From contig NZ_BMPI01000087.1 of assembly GCF_014647515.1 (NCBI RefSeq), positions 1 through 44,333 of the forward strand: 44,333 nt of DNA. The letters run 5' to 3'. This stretch comes from Dactylosporangium sucinum. GTDB taxonomy: Bacteria > Actinomycetota > Actinomycetes > Mycobacteriales > Micromonosporaceae. Below the pieces are notes generated by a model that saw only the letters and a list, made by a program, of their open reading frames with translations, did no database searches and had not been told where the DNA came from. Within the stretch, counting starts at the first letter, position 1. Each line of letters starts with the position of its first letter. This document shows positions 17,564 through 24,237 of the stretch, piece by piece. The translations under genes were made by a program, and so were the position numbers.

Positions 17564-17947
17564 TCATCTGACCCCGAGGGCGACCCGCGTCGAGGGTGCG
17601 AACAGCAGGATGGCCCCGGTCAGGCCGAGGGCGAACAGCGGGGCGCCGACATACGGCTGACCGTGGGTGAGCATGGTCCACCCGATCGGCATCTGCAGCA
17701 TCTGCACGACGATCCCCGGCCCGCGCGCCCAGCGCTTGCGCCGGTGCAGCGCGATGCCCACGCCGATGAAAATTGCGGCCATCAGCCCGACGTAGCCCGT
17801 CGACGACAGCGCCATCTCGATCGCGGCGAAGTCGGCGGTCAGGTCCCAGTACACAAACAGGAGCGTCAGCACGGCGAGCCCCGCGCCCTCCAGCAGCAGC
17901 AGCCGGACCGCCCACCGCAGCGTCGCCGGGGTCTGCTCGTCGTTCAC
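17564..17947 (-). CDS. Small four-helix membrane protein
   Basis: 127-residue protein with four hydrophobic segments (about 14-35, 45-68, 76-98, 104-122) and a short hydrophilic N-terminus MNDEQTPATLRW. The start is GTG 17947 with AGGAAGGA 7 nt upstream; the longer frame upstream lacks coding character. RRKRWARGPG between TM2 and TM3 is positively charged and probably cytoplasmic. I recognise no functional family. It lies just upstream of the GntR gene and is divergent from the diacylglycerol-kinase-like gene. Confidence 0.8.
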   Translation of the reverse strand: MNDEQTPATLRWAVRLLLLEGAGLAVLTLLFVYWDLTADFAAIEMALSSTGYVGLMAAIFIGVGIALHRRKRWARGPGIVVQMLQMPIGWTMLTHGQPYVGAPLFALGLTGAILLFAPSTRVALGVR

Positions 17948-18032
17948 TGAGGCATCCTTCCTGGTGGAGGTCCGTGTCACGGCCGGTGCGGGTCCAACCT
18001 TATCGCGCAGTGAAAGGGGTACAGTGCCGCCC

Positions 18033-18971
18033 ATGCGAGCGCTCTTGGTGGTCAACCCCAATGCGACGACCACCACCGAACGCGGCCGCGACATCCTCGT
18101 GCGGGCGCTGCGCAGCCAGGTCAAGCTCGACGTCGCCTACACGCAGCGCCGGGGCCACGCCGCCGACCTGGCGCGGGAGGCCGCCCGCGACGGCATGGAC
18201 CTCGTGGTGACGCTGGGCGGCGACGGTACCGTCAACGAGGCCGTCAACGGCCTGATGACCTTCGACTCGGGGCCGGCGGCGCAGCGGGCCCAGGACCGTC
18301 CGGCGCTCGCCGTCGTGCCCGGCGGCTCCACCAACGTCTTCGCCCGCGCCCTGGGGCTGCCGAGCGACTGGGCCGAGGGCACCGGCGCCATCCTGGAGGC
18401 GCTGCGCGACCGCCGCGAACGGATCATCGGCCTCGGCCGGGCGGACGACCGCTACTTCACGTTCTGCGCGGGCCTCGGGATCGACGCGGAAGTGGTACGG
18501 CGGGTGGACCAGGCCCGGCACAAGGGCTCGACGTCGACGCCGTGGCTGTACTTCCGGGCCATCATGGCGCAGTTCATCGCCACGAATCGCCGTGTGCCGC
18601 TGCTGACACTCGACCTCCCCGGCGAAACGGCGCAGACCGGGCTAACGTGGATGCTGGTGCAGAACACGGCACCATGGACATACATCGGCGAACGGCCGGT
18701 GGATCCGAATCCGCGCGCCTCGTTCGACACGGGGCTGGATGTGCTGGGCCTTCGGGAACTGCAGGTCGGGAGCACCACACGTGCTGTGGCGCAGATCCTG
18801 TCGAACCGCCGGGAGGCGAAGGGAAAGCAGGTCCTGCGGCTGCATGATCTCGCCGGCTTCACGCTGACTGCAGCCAGGCCGATCGCTTTCCAGGTCGACG
18901 GAGAGTACATCGGAGAGTGCGACAAGTTGGATTTCGCGTCCGTCGCCGGGGCGTTACGCGTAGTGTGTTGA
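18033..18971 (+). CDS. Diacylglycerol/lipid kinase (DagK-like)
   Basis: 312-residue member of the DagK/sphingosine-kinase family, phosphorylating a lipid hydroxyl with ATP at the membrane. Motifs: N-terminal RALLVVNPNATT, the nucleotide loop VTLGGDGTVNEAVNGL (about 62-77), PGGSTNVFARALGLP and GLGIDAEVV. The C-terminal beta-domain includes FQVDGEYIG. The ATG at 18033 is used; GTG 18024 lies nearer the AAAGGGG site and would add three residues. The 85-bp divergent region to the membrane-protein gene carries both ribosome sites. Diacylglycerol is the likely but unproved substrate. Confidence 0.9.
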   Translation: MRALLVVNPNATTTTERGRDILVRALRSQVKLDVAYTQRRGHAADLAREAARDGMDLVVTLGGDGTVNEAVNGLMTFDSGPAAQRAQDRPALAVVPGGSTNVFARALGLPSDWAEGTGAILEALRDRRERIIGLGRADDRYFTFCAGLGIDAEVVRRVDQARHKGSTSTPWLYFRAIMAQFIATNRRVPLLTLDLPGETAQTGLTWMLVQNTAPWTYIGERPVDPNPRASFDTGLDVLGLRELQVGSTTRAVAQILSNRREAKGKQVLRLHDLAGFTLTAARPIAFQVDGEYIGECDKLDFASVAGALRVVC

Positions 18972-19142
18972 GTCACCCCCGGCGTGTTACCACCGAAGGG
19001 GGAGAAAGTTGCAGAGAGTCGCGAGAGAGACACCGCGACCGCATCTCCAAAAGCCCTTCGGTCGTTGACCGAACCGTACTACATTGGTCACTGACTGTTG
19101 CGATCCAGGGTCCTCAATCGCCACAAACCCGGACAAACAGTG

Positions 19143-19158
19143 CGTGAGCTTGCTCACC
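19143..19158. promoter_or_regulatory. CRP-like operator, distal, upstream of whiB1
   Basis: CGTGAGCTTGCTCACC contains a perfect GTGA-N6-TCAC palindrome, the CRP/FNR-family consensus core. It lies about 200 bp upstream of whiB1 in a 379-bp non-coding region (18972-19350). A TTGACA hexamer, a possible -35 box, lies 28 bp downstream at 19186-19191. Confidence 0.65.
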
Positions 19159-19202
19159 CACTTGGATTTTTTTGGTTTGGACCCCTTGACATCGTGATAG
19201 TT

Positions 19203-19218
19203 CGTGAAAGCATTCACA
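19203..19218. promoter_or_regulatory. CRP-like operator, proximal, upstream of whiB1
   Basis: CGTGAAAGCATTCACA contains a second perfect GTGA-N6-TCAC palindrome. Its centre is exactly 60 bp from the distal site. It begins 11 bp after TTGACA (19186-19191), so if that is a -35 box the site covers the -10 region and binding there would repress. From 19219 to 19350 I see only leader sequence and an AAGGAG ribosome site at 19335-19340. Confidence 0.65.
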
Positions 19219-19350
19219 AGCGAAACGACCACTGAGCGTTGCCCGCACACGTGTTACGGATCTTCAGGCTCCGCCTAGCCGAACCGTCACACGAGATGCA
19301 TATAGGGAATCACCAACAACGATCCGCGAAAAACAAGGAGTGTTGCCGCC

Positions 19351-19608
19351 ATGTCGGACTGGCGCCACCATGCCCTCTGCCGCGACGAGGACCCGGAGCT
19401 GTTCTTCCCCATTGGGACTTCCGGCCCCGCGTTGCTGCAGGTTGAGCAGGCGAAGGCAGTCTGCCAGCGCTGCTCCGTGACCAGCGAGTGCCTGCAGTGG
19501 GCCCTCGACTCCGGTCAGGACGCAGGCGTCTGGGGCGGAATGAGCGAGGACGAGCGCCGCTTGATGAAGCGCCGCGGTGGCCTCCGGGTCCGCGCTCACT
19601 CCGCATAA
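19351..19608 (+). CDS. whiB1: WhiB1-type Fe-S transcription factor
   Basis: 85-residue Wbl protein that binds a nitric-oxide-sensitive 4Fe-4S cluster and regulates transcription with the principal sigma factor. The four cluster cysteines are C10, C38, C41 and C47, followed by the GVWGG turn and a basic tail (RRLMKRRGGLRVRA) for DNA binding. The start MSDWRHHALCRDEDPELFFPIG and overall length match WhiB1 almost position for position. AAGGAG lies 10 nt before the ATG. Two CRP-like palindromes lie upstream, and a terminator with an exact GC-rich palindrome lies downstream. Confidence 0.96.
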   Translation: MSDWRHHALCRDEDPELFFPIGTSGPALLQVEQAKAVCQRCSVTSECLQWALDSGQDAGVWGGMSEDERRLMKRRGGLRVRAHSA

Positions 19609-19626
19609 GACCCTTCCAAGACGAAC

Positions 19627-19658
19627 CGCCCCGGCCGGGTACCCGGCCGGGGCGTTTT
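19627..19658 (+). terminator. Intrinsic terminator of whiB1
   Basis: A perfect 28-nt palindrome (19627-19654; CGCCCCGGCCGGG arm) is followed by TTTT. It lies 18 bp after the whiB1 stop. Confidence 0.9.
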
Positions 19659-19693
19659 GCGTCCCGCGACACCCCCGCACTGGCGCTGCGCAC

Positions 19694-19751
19694 GCCCATG
19701 ATCAAGGGAAATGGCTGTCCCGGCAGCCAGATACTTCCCACGATCATGGGC
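19694..19751. repeat. Palindromic intergenic element, family B copy 2
   Basis: Outer arms GCCCATGATC (19694-19703) and GATCATGGGC (19742-19751) pair perfectly. Inside them GGCTG/CAGCC forms an inner stem. The sequence CATGATC plus the centre GGCTGTC...GCAGCCAG matches the element at 8164-8223. It lies in the non-coding stretch between whiB1 and the zinc-ribbon gene. Confidence 0.75.
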
Positions 19752-19799
19752 TCGGGTCGGCGTGAGCCCTGAGCGGCCACACAGCGCCACTTCCCGACC

Positions 19800-19846
19800 G
19801 CACTGCCACCTGGCGTCACTCTCTCCGACTGCACTGCCACCTGGCG
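19800..19846. repeat. Short direct repeat GCACTGCCACCTGGCG
   Basis: The 16-bp unit occurs at 19800-19815 and 19831-19846, 31 bp apart. A more degenerate relative (CAGCGCCACTTCCC) precedes them. No open frame here has coding character. With only two units and a short spacer it is not a CRISPR. Confidence 0.6.
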
Positions 19847-19911
19847 CCGCTTGCCCGCACGGCGCTCCCACCTCGCCCGTCCACGCCCCTCCCGCCCGCG
19901 CCGCTCCCACG

Positions 19912-20009
19912 CGCGCCGCCTTCCGCGATCTTGGAGTTGCGGTCCCCGAAATATCCTTTATTTCGGACAAATCCGGGACCACAAGTCCAAGATCGCGGAA
20001 GGCGGGGCG
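19912..20009. repeat. Palindromic intergenic element, family A copy 2
   Basis: The 26-nt arms at 19921-19946 and 19975-20000 match at 24 positions (core GATCTTGGA) and extend outward about 9 more bases with one mismatch. The centre holds a second perfect hairpin, CCGAAATA/TATTTCGG (19946-19953 and 19959-19966), giving a nested cruciform. The arm core matches the element at 12676-12757. Downstream, 20010-20109 is GC-rich GCGGAAGGGCCGC-like sequence with no gene seen. Confidence 0.85.
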
Positions 20010-20109
20010 GTGCGGAAGGGTGCGGCGGGAAGGGCCGCCGCGCGGAAGGGCCGCGGCGGAACGGAGCGGGCGGGTGCCGGCCACGGGCGCCCGCCCGTCG
20101 TCCGGGCGC

Positions 20110-20436
20110 TCAGTCGAAGAGCTCGCCGAAGAAGCTGTCCCGGTGGTGGCGCTTGTGGCGCTTGTGGTGGCCGTAGTGGCCGTAGCCGTGGCTGCCGTGG
20201 CTGCTGTAGCCGTGGGACTGGGGCTGGTACGGCTGCGCGGGCGGGTAGCTCGGCTGCGGTGGCGGCGGGGTGGCGGGCTGCCGGTTGCGGTTCCAGGCGG
20301 CCTCGGCGTCCATCACGCGCTCCAGCTCGCCCCGGTCGAGGAAGATGCCCCGGCACTCCAGGCACTGGTCGACCGTGACGCCGCTGCGCTCGTACTGTCG
20401 CATCTCGCCACGGCACTTCGGGCATGTCATCTGCAT
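20110..20436 (-). CDS. TFIIB-type zinc-ribbon protein with His/Gly/Tyr tail
   Basis: 108-residue protein. Residues 3-45 are a zf-TFIIB domain: MTCPKCRGEM and VDQCLECRGIFLDRGELERV supply CxxC...CxxC. A Pro/Gln linker follows, then a tail dense in His, Gly, Tyr and Ser (about 75-95), then basic KRHKRHHRD and FFGELFD. The family is widespread and of unknown function. ATG 20436 or ATG 20430 could start it; neither has a ribosome site. It lies 36 bp after sirB-like chelatase on the same strand and may be the last gene of the sulfur operon. Confidence 0.82.
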   Translation of the reverse strand: MQMTCPKCRGEMRQYERSGVTVDQCLECRGIFLDRGELERVMDAEAAWNRNRQPATPPPPQPSYPPAQPYQPQSHGYSSHGSHGYGHYGHHKRHKRHHRDSFFGELFD

Positions 20437-20472
20437 TTGTCTACGGTAACCGTCACGCACCACGTGCGGGTG

Positions 20473-21210
20473 TCACGCCGCCGTGCGCACCGGGGCCGCG
20501 TAGCCGATCCGGGAGGCCACCAGGCGGGCCACGTCCAGATTGTCGCCCAGGGGTGCGGACGCCGGGGCGAGGGCGCCCGCCGACAGCGCCGAGGCCACGG
20601 CCTGGTCGTGGAGGCGGCCGGGGGCCAGGAAGTACGACGCTATCGCCACGCGAGCGCAGCCGGCCGAGCGCAGCGACGAGACCGCGACCGCCGGCGTCAC
20701 CGGGGAGCCCGACGCGAAGCCCGCGCGGCACGGCACGCCCAGCAGCGCGCCCAGCGCCGACGCGGCGACGTCGACCGAGTGGCGGGCCAGGTCGTCGCGG
20801 GTGCCGGCGGCGACGAGGACGACGCCGTCGTGGTCGACGGCGGGCAGGTTACGGCGCAGGGCCGACAGCAGCAGCGGCGGGACGCGGCCGGCCGTGGGGC
20901 CGAGCACGTCGGTGACGGCGAGGTCGAGGCGCAGGCCGTCGGCGCGGGCCTCGTCGAGGACGGCCGGCAGGTCGACGCGGCCGTGGTAGGCGGAGGTCAG
21001 CAGCAGCGGTACCACGACGGCCGAGCGGTGGCCGATCCGTTCGAGGTCGACCAGCACGTGGCCCGGTCGCGGGCCGGCGTGGTCGAGGAAGGAGCTGCGG
21101 ACGTCGAGGCCGGGCCGCTGGGCGGCGACGGCGCGGGCCAGGGCCCGCGTGGTCGCCGCCGCTCGCGGATCGGACGAGCCGTGTGCAACGAGCAGAACAG
21201 CGGAGCTCAT
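20473..21210 (-). CDS. Sirohydrochlorin chelatase (CbiX/SirB-like)
   Basis: 245-residue two-half CbiX-type chelatase. The first half starts SAVLLVAHGSSDPRA with the catalytic/metal His in AHGS, and has PLLLTSAYHGRVDLP with the second His. The second half carries VLVAAGTRD and ASYFLAPGRLHDQ. In this operon it most likely inserts Fe2+ into sirohydrochlorin to make siroheme for the sulfite reductase. The ATG overlaps the cysH stop by 4 bp (ATGA), so translation is coupled. The longer open frame to 21819 is a shadow of cysH. Cobalt chelation is the alternative, but context favours iron. Confidence 0.9.
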   Translation of the reverse strand: MSSAVLLVAHGSSDPRAAATTRALARAVAAQRPGLDVRSSFLDHAGPRPGHVLVDLERIGHRSAVVVPLLLTSAYHGRVDLPAVLDEARADGLRLDLAVTDVLGPTAGRVPPLLLSALRRNLPAVDHDGVVLVAAGTRDDLARHSVDVAASALGALLGVPCRAGFASGSPVTPAVAVSSLRSAGCARVAIASYFLAPGRLHDQAVASALSAGALAPASAPLGDNLDVARLVASRIGYAAPVRTAA

Positions 21211-21926
21211 CCGGCGTGCAGGCCGCACTCGGTCTTGTCGAACATCGGCCAGCGTCCGCCGCGCGGGTCGCCGCCCGGAGGGGTCCGCCGGGTGCACGGC
21301 CAGCAGCCGACCGACGCGTAGCCCTGCCGCATCAGCGCGTTCACAGGGACGTTGTGGCGGGAGATGTACGCGTCGACGTCCGCCTGCGTCCACTGCGCCA
21401 TCGGCGACACCTTGATCTTGCCGCGGGCCTGCTCGAAGCTCACGATCGGCGTGTTGGCGCGGCTCGGCGACTCGTCGCGGCGCAGGCCGGCGGCCCAGGC
21501 GTCGTAGTCGTTCAGGGCCCGCTCCAGCGGCTCGATCTTGCGCAGGAAGCAGCACTCGTCGGGGTCGCGGGCGTAGAGCCGCGGGCCGAACTCGGCGTCC
21601 TGCTCGGCGACGGTCTGCCGCGGGCGGATCGACCGCACGGTCACCGGGAGCGTCCGCTGGACGACCTCGCGCACGCGCAGCGTCTCGGCGAAGTGCAGGC
21701 CGGTGTCGAGGAAGATCACCGGGACGCCGGGCACGACGCGCGACACCACGTGGGCGAGCACGGCGTCGGCGAACGAGCTGGTCACACAGAACCGGTCGCC
21801 GAACTCGCCGGCGGCCCACTCGACGATCTTCTCCGCGGGCTGGTTCTCCAGACGCGCCGACGCGTCCTTGGCCAGCGCCATCATCTCTTCACGCGAACGG
21901 GAACTCGTGGTCGTGGCTGTGCTCAT
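21207..21926 (-). CDS. cysH: Adenylyl-sulfate reductase CysH
   Basis: 239-residue thioredoxin-dependent reductase converting APS (or PAPS) to sulfite. The 4Fe-4S ligands of the APS-type enzyme are present as ECC (in DPDECCFLRK) and CWPC (in VGCWPCTRR). The catalytic cysteine is in the C-terminal ECGLH motif. The nucleotide-binding region VTSSFADAVLAHVV is near residue 50. The ATG at 21926 has TGGAGG 8 nt upstream; the open frame to 22043 lies in the upstream gene. It overlaps both neighbours by ATGA. Confidence 0.95.
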   Translation of the reverse strand: MSTATTTSSRSREEMMALAKDASARLENQPAEKIVEWAAGEFGDRFCVTSSFADAVLAHVVSRVVPGVPVIFLDTGLHFAETLRVREVVQRTLPVTVRSIRPRQTVAEQDAEFGPRLYARDPDECCFLRKIEPLERALNDYDAWAAGLRRDESPSRANTPIVSFEQARGKIKVSPMAQWTQADVDAYISRHNVPVNALMRQGYASVGCWPCTRRTPPGGDPRGGRWPMFDKTECGLHAG

Positions 21927-22123
21927 CGCTTCGCCTCCAAAGCCGATGCCGCTGATGCCGCCGGCTGTGCGGCCGACAGGGCAGATGCCGCCAATCCCAG
22001 GAACTTCAAGCTGAAAACCCGCGCGCAGCTGCGGCAGTCCCACGCGCCATGGGTGTCCTCGTGTGGCCGGAGATCCTCGTCGCCGCAGTACGGGCAGTAC
22101 AGCGGCGCCATGCGCTCACTCAT
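21923..22123 (-). CDS. Small zinc-ribbon protein of the sir-cysH operon
   Basis: 66-residue protein with cysteines C10, C13, C30 and C33 (LYCPYCGDEDL and WDCRSC), a rubredoxin-like zinc ribbon, then VFSLKFLG and an Ala/Ser-rich tail. A small CPYCG protein in this position is conserved between sulfite reductase and cysH in actinobacteria and is sometimes misannotated as an insertion-element protein. It overlaps sir and cysH by ATGA on both sides. Its role is unknown; its coupling suggests assembly or electron delivery for the reductases. Confidence 0.88.
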   Translation of the reverse strand: MSERMAPLYCPYCGDEDLRPHEDTHGAWDCRSCARVFSLKFLGLAASALSAAQPAASAASALEAKR

Positions 22124-23847
22124 CGGAGCTCTTCCTCCGGTGCGCGCATCACCCAGCGTGCGAAGGACTCGCCGGCCTCGCGGCCGGCCAGGTAGTGCCG
22201 GGCGACCCGCTCGACGTACGCGGGCAGGTCGACGGCGGTGGTCTTGAGGCCACGCAGCTTCCGGCCGAAGCCGGCCGTCTGCCCGGCCGCCATGCCGAGG
22301 CCGCCGCCCAGGTGGATCTGGAAGCCCTCGACCATCTCGCCGGTGGCGTCGTCGCGGACCAGCATCCCCTTGAGGCCGATGTCCGCGACCTGCGTGCGGG
22401 CGCAGGCGTTGGGGCAGCCGTTGAGGTGGATCGAGATGTCCGCGTCGAGCTCGGCGACCTTGCGCTCCAGGTGCTCCACCAGCTCGGCGGCGCGGGCCTT
22501 GGTCTCGACGATCGCGAGCTTGCAGAACTCGATGCCGGTGCACGCCATGGTGCTGCGGCGCCAGGCGGACGGGCGGGGCTCCAGGCCGATCGACTGCAGC
22601 CCCTTGACCAGGGACTCGGTGCGATCCTCGGCCACGTCGAGGACGAGGATCTTCTGGTACGGCGTGAGCCGCACCCGGCCCGATCCGTGCTCCTCGGCCA
22701 GGTCGGCGACCCGGCCGAGCTGCGTGCCGGAGCTGCGCCCGGCGATCGGGGCGGCACCGACGAAGTAGTTGCCGTCCCACTGCTTGTGGACGCCGACGTG
22801 GTCGACCGGCTTCTCCGGCAGGTCCGGCGCGGGTCCGTCGACGAGCGCGCGCTTGAGGTACTCCTGCTCCAGGATCTCCCGGAACTTCGCCGCACCCCAG
22901 TCGGCCAGCAGGAACTTGAGCCGCGCGCGGGAGCGCAGGCGGCGGTAGCCGTAGTCGCGGAAGACCTGGACGACGCCGTGCCAGACGTCGGCGACCTCGT
23001 GCAGCGGCACCCAGACGCCGAGGCGCTGGGCGAGCATCGGGTTGGTCGAGAGGCCGCCGCCGACCCACAGGTCGAAGCCGGGTCCGTGCTCGGGGTGGAT
23101 CACGCCGACAAACGAGACGTCATTGGCCTCGTACGGCGTGTCGGCGAGCCAGGAGATCGACGACTTGAACTTCCGCGGCAGGTTCGACAGCGACGGGTCG
23201 CCCACGAAGCGCCGATTGATCTCGGTGATCGCCTCGGTCGGGTCGAGCACCTCGGTCTCGGCGACGCCGGCGATCGGGCTGCCCAGGATCACCCGCGGGG
23301 TGTCGCCGCAGGCCTCCGTGGTGGACAGGCCGACGGCCTCCAGCTCCTGCCAGATCCGCGGCACGTTCTCGATCTCGATCCAGTGCAGCTGGATGTTCTG
23401 CCGGTCGGTGATGTCGGCGGTGTCGCGGGCGAAGCGCTGGGCGATCGAGGCGATCGTGCGCAGCTGGGCGAGGTCGAGCTGGCCGCCGTCGCTGCGGATG
23501 CGCAGCATGAAGTAGCGGTCGTCGAGCTCCTCCGGCTCCAGGATCGCGGTCCGGCCGCCGTCGATGCCGGGGCGGCGCTGGGTGTACAGCCCGTACCAGC
23601 GGAACCGTCCGCGCAGGTCGGCGGGGTCGATCGAGTCGAAGCCCCGGTGCGCGTAGATGTTCTCGATGCGGGCGCGGACGTTGAGCGGGTTGTCGTCCTT
23701 CTTGCTGCGCTCGTTCGGGTTGAGCGGCTCGCGGTGACCGAGGGCCCACTGGCCTTCACCACGAGGGCGCCCACCAGCGGCACCGCGTCCACGGGCGGGA
23801 CGGGCGGCGGGAGTGGCGTTGTCTGCCGGGACGGTGTCCACCGTCAT
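22120..23847 (-). CDS. sir: Ferredoxin-dependent sulfite reductase
   Basis: 575-residue siroheme/4Fe-4S nitrite-sulfite reductase family protein. It carries out the six-electron reduction of sulfite to sulfide in the cytosol. The cluster/siroheme cysteines are in ACTGIEFCKLAI and NGCPNACARTQ (C-x5-C and C-x3-C). The first half-domain carries RFRWYGLYTQRRPG and QNIQLHWIEIENVP. Sulfite, rather than nitrite, is inferred from linkage to cysH and a sirohydrochlorin chelatase. The ATG at 23847 has an AGAGGA ribosome site that lies inside a hairpin, and a cysteine-rich leader peptide is encoded upstream. Confidence 0.95.
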   Translation of the reverse strand: MTVDTVPADNATPAARPARGRGAAGGRPRGEGQWALGHREPLNPNERSKKDDNPLNVRARIENIYAHRGFDSIDPADLRGRFRWYGLYTQRRPGIDGGRTAILEPEELDDRYFMLRIRSDGGQLDLAQLRTIASIAQRFARDTADITDRQNIQLHWIEIENVPRIWQELEAVGLSTTEACGDTPRVILGSPIAGVAETEVLDPTEAITEINRRFVGDPSLSNLPRKFKSSISWLADTPYEANDVSFVGVIHPEHGPGFDLWVGGGLSTNPMLAQRLGVWVPLHEVADVWHGVVQVFRDYGYRRLRSRARLKFLLADWGAAKFREILEQEYLKRALVDGPAPDLPEKPVDHVGVHKQWDGNYFVGAAPIAGRSSGTQLGRVADLAEEHGSGRVRLTPYQKILVLDVAEDRTESLVKGLQSIGLEPRPSAWRRSTMACTGIEFCKLAIVETKARAAELVEHLERKVAELDADISIHLNGCPNACARTQVADIGLKGMLVRDDATGEMVEGFQIHLGGGLGMAAGQTAGFGRKLRGLKTTAVDLPAYVERVARHYLAGREAGESFARWVMRAPEEELR

Positions 23848-23854
23848 GGCGGCG

Positions 23855-23872
23855 TCCTCTCAGGTTTGAGAG
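23855..23872 (-). promoter_or_regulatory. Hairpin masking the sir ribosome binding site
   Basis: On the minus strand CTCTCA-AACC-TGAGAG (23857-23872) forms a perfect 6-bp stem with a 4-nt loop. Its 3' arm runs directly into the sir Shine-Dalgarno GAGAGGA, so the stem would hide the ribosome site. It lies 110 nt downstream of the leader-peptide stop. Confidence 0.6.
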
Positions 23873-23981
23873 CACGCGACGGAGCGCCGGCCGATCATCG
23901 GCTGAGCCGAGATGGATGACGTCGATGTCATGAGAAATTCCGGCGCGAAGTCGCGCACCCGGGAAAAAAGGCGGGCGGCGT

Positions 23982-24065
23982 TCAGCAAGCCGGACAGATG
24001 GCGCTGCGCACGCGACCGTAGTCGACGTGTCGGCGGCAGACGAGCCGCAGAGAAGCAGCGTGCAT
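23982..24065 (-). CDS. Cysteine-containing leader peptide of the sulfur operon
   Basis: 27-residue peptide beginning MHAASLRLVCRRHVDYG and ending SAICPAC, with three cysteines (positions 10, 24 and 27, the last codon before the stop). The RHVD motif and Cys content match the putative leader peptides found upstream of actinobacterial sulfate-assimilation operons. GGAAGA lies 8 nt before the ATG. It precedes sir on the same strand with a 134-nt gap that holds a hairpin over the sir ribosome site. Ribosome stalling at cysteine codons would sense Cys-tRNA supply, as described for cysteine-responsive leader ORFs in mycobacteria. Confidence 0.82.
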   Translation of the reverse strand: MHAASLRLVCRRHVDYGRVRSAICPAC

Positions 24066-24078
24066 GACGTGCAGTCTT

Positions 24079-24109
24079 CCACGTCGACCGGTCCTTACGC
24101 CACGTCGAC
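24079..24109. promoter_or_regulatory. Direct repeat CCACGTCGAC upstream of sulfur leader
   Basis: CCACGTCGAC occurs at 24079-24088 and 24100-24109, exactly 21 bp apart (two helical turns), just upstream of the leader-peptide ATG. It may be an operator or an initially transcribed region. The remaining 24110-24237 should hold the operon promoter (for example CCTATCGAGTGAGTCGG on the minus strand), but I cannot assign -10 and -35 boxes. Confidence 0.4.
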
Positions 24110-24237
24110 GTGAGGGTTCTCTCAGGGCGAGTTCATCGGGAGGTAACAAACAACCGACTCACTCGATAGGAATTGCGGAGGAGTATCGCCCGCTCCGGCG
24201 CCGTCCGATTCGCCCCTGTCTCACACTGCGGTAGGTT

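Noticed and set aside
19800..19846. Possible CRISPR or tandem array
   Set aside because: Only two 16-bp units 31 bp apart, no equal spacers and no cas genes in the window.
23848..23981. SAM or other riboswitch upstream of sir
   Set aside because: I could not find the multi-helix core of known sulfur riboswitches; the cysteine leader peptide and a simple hairpin explain the region better.
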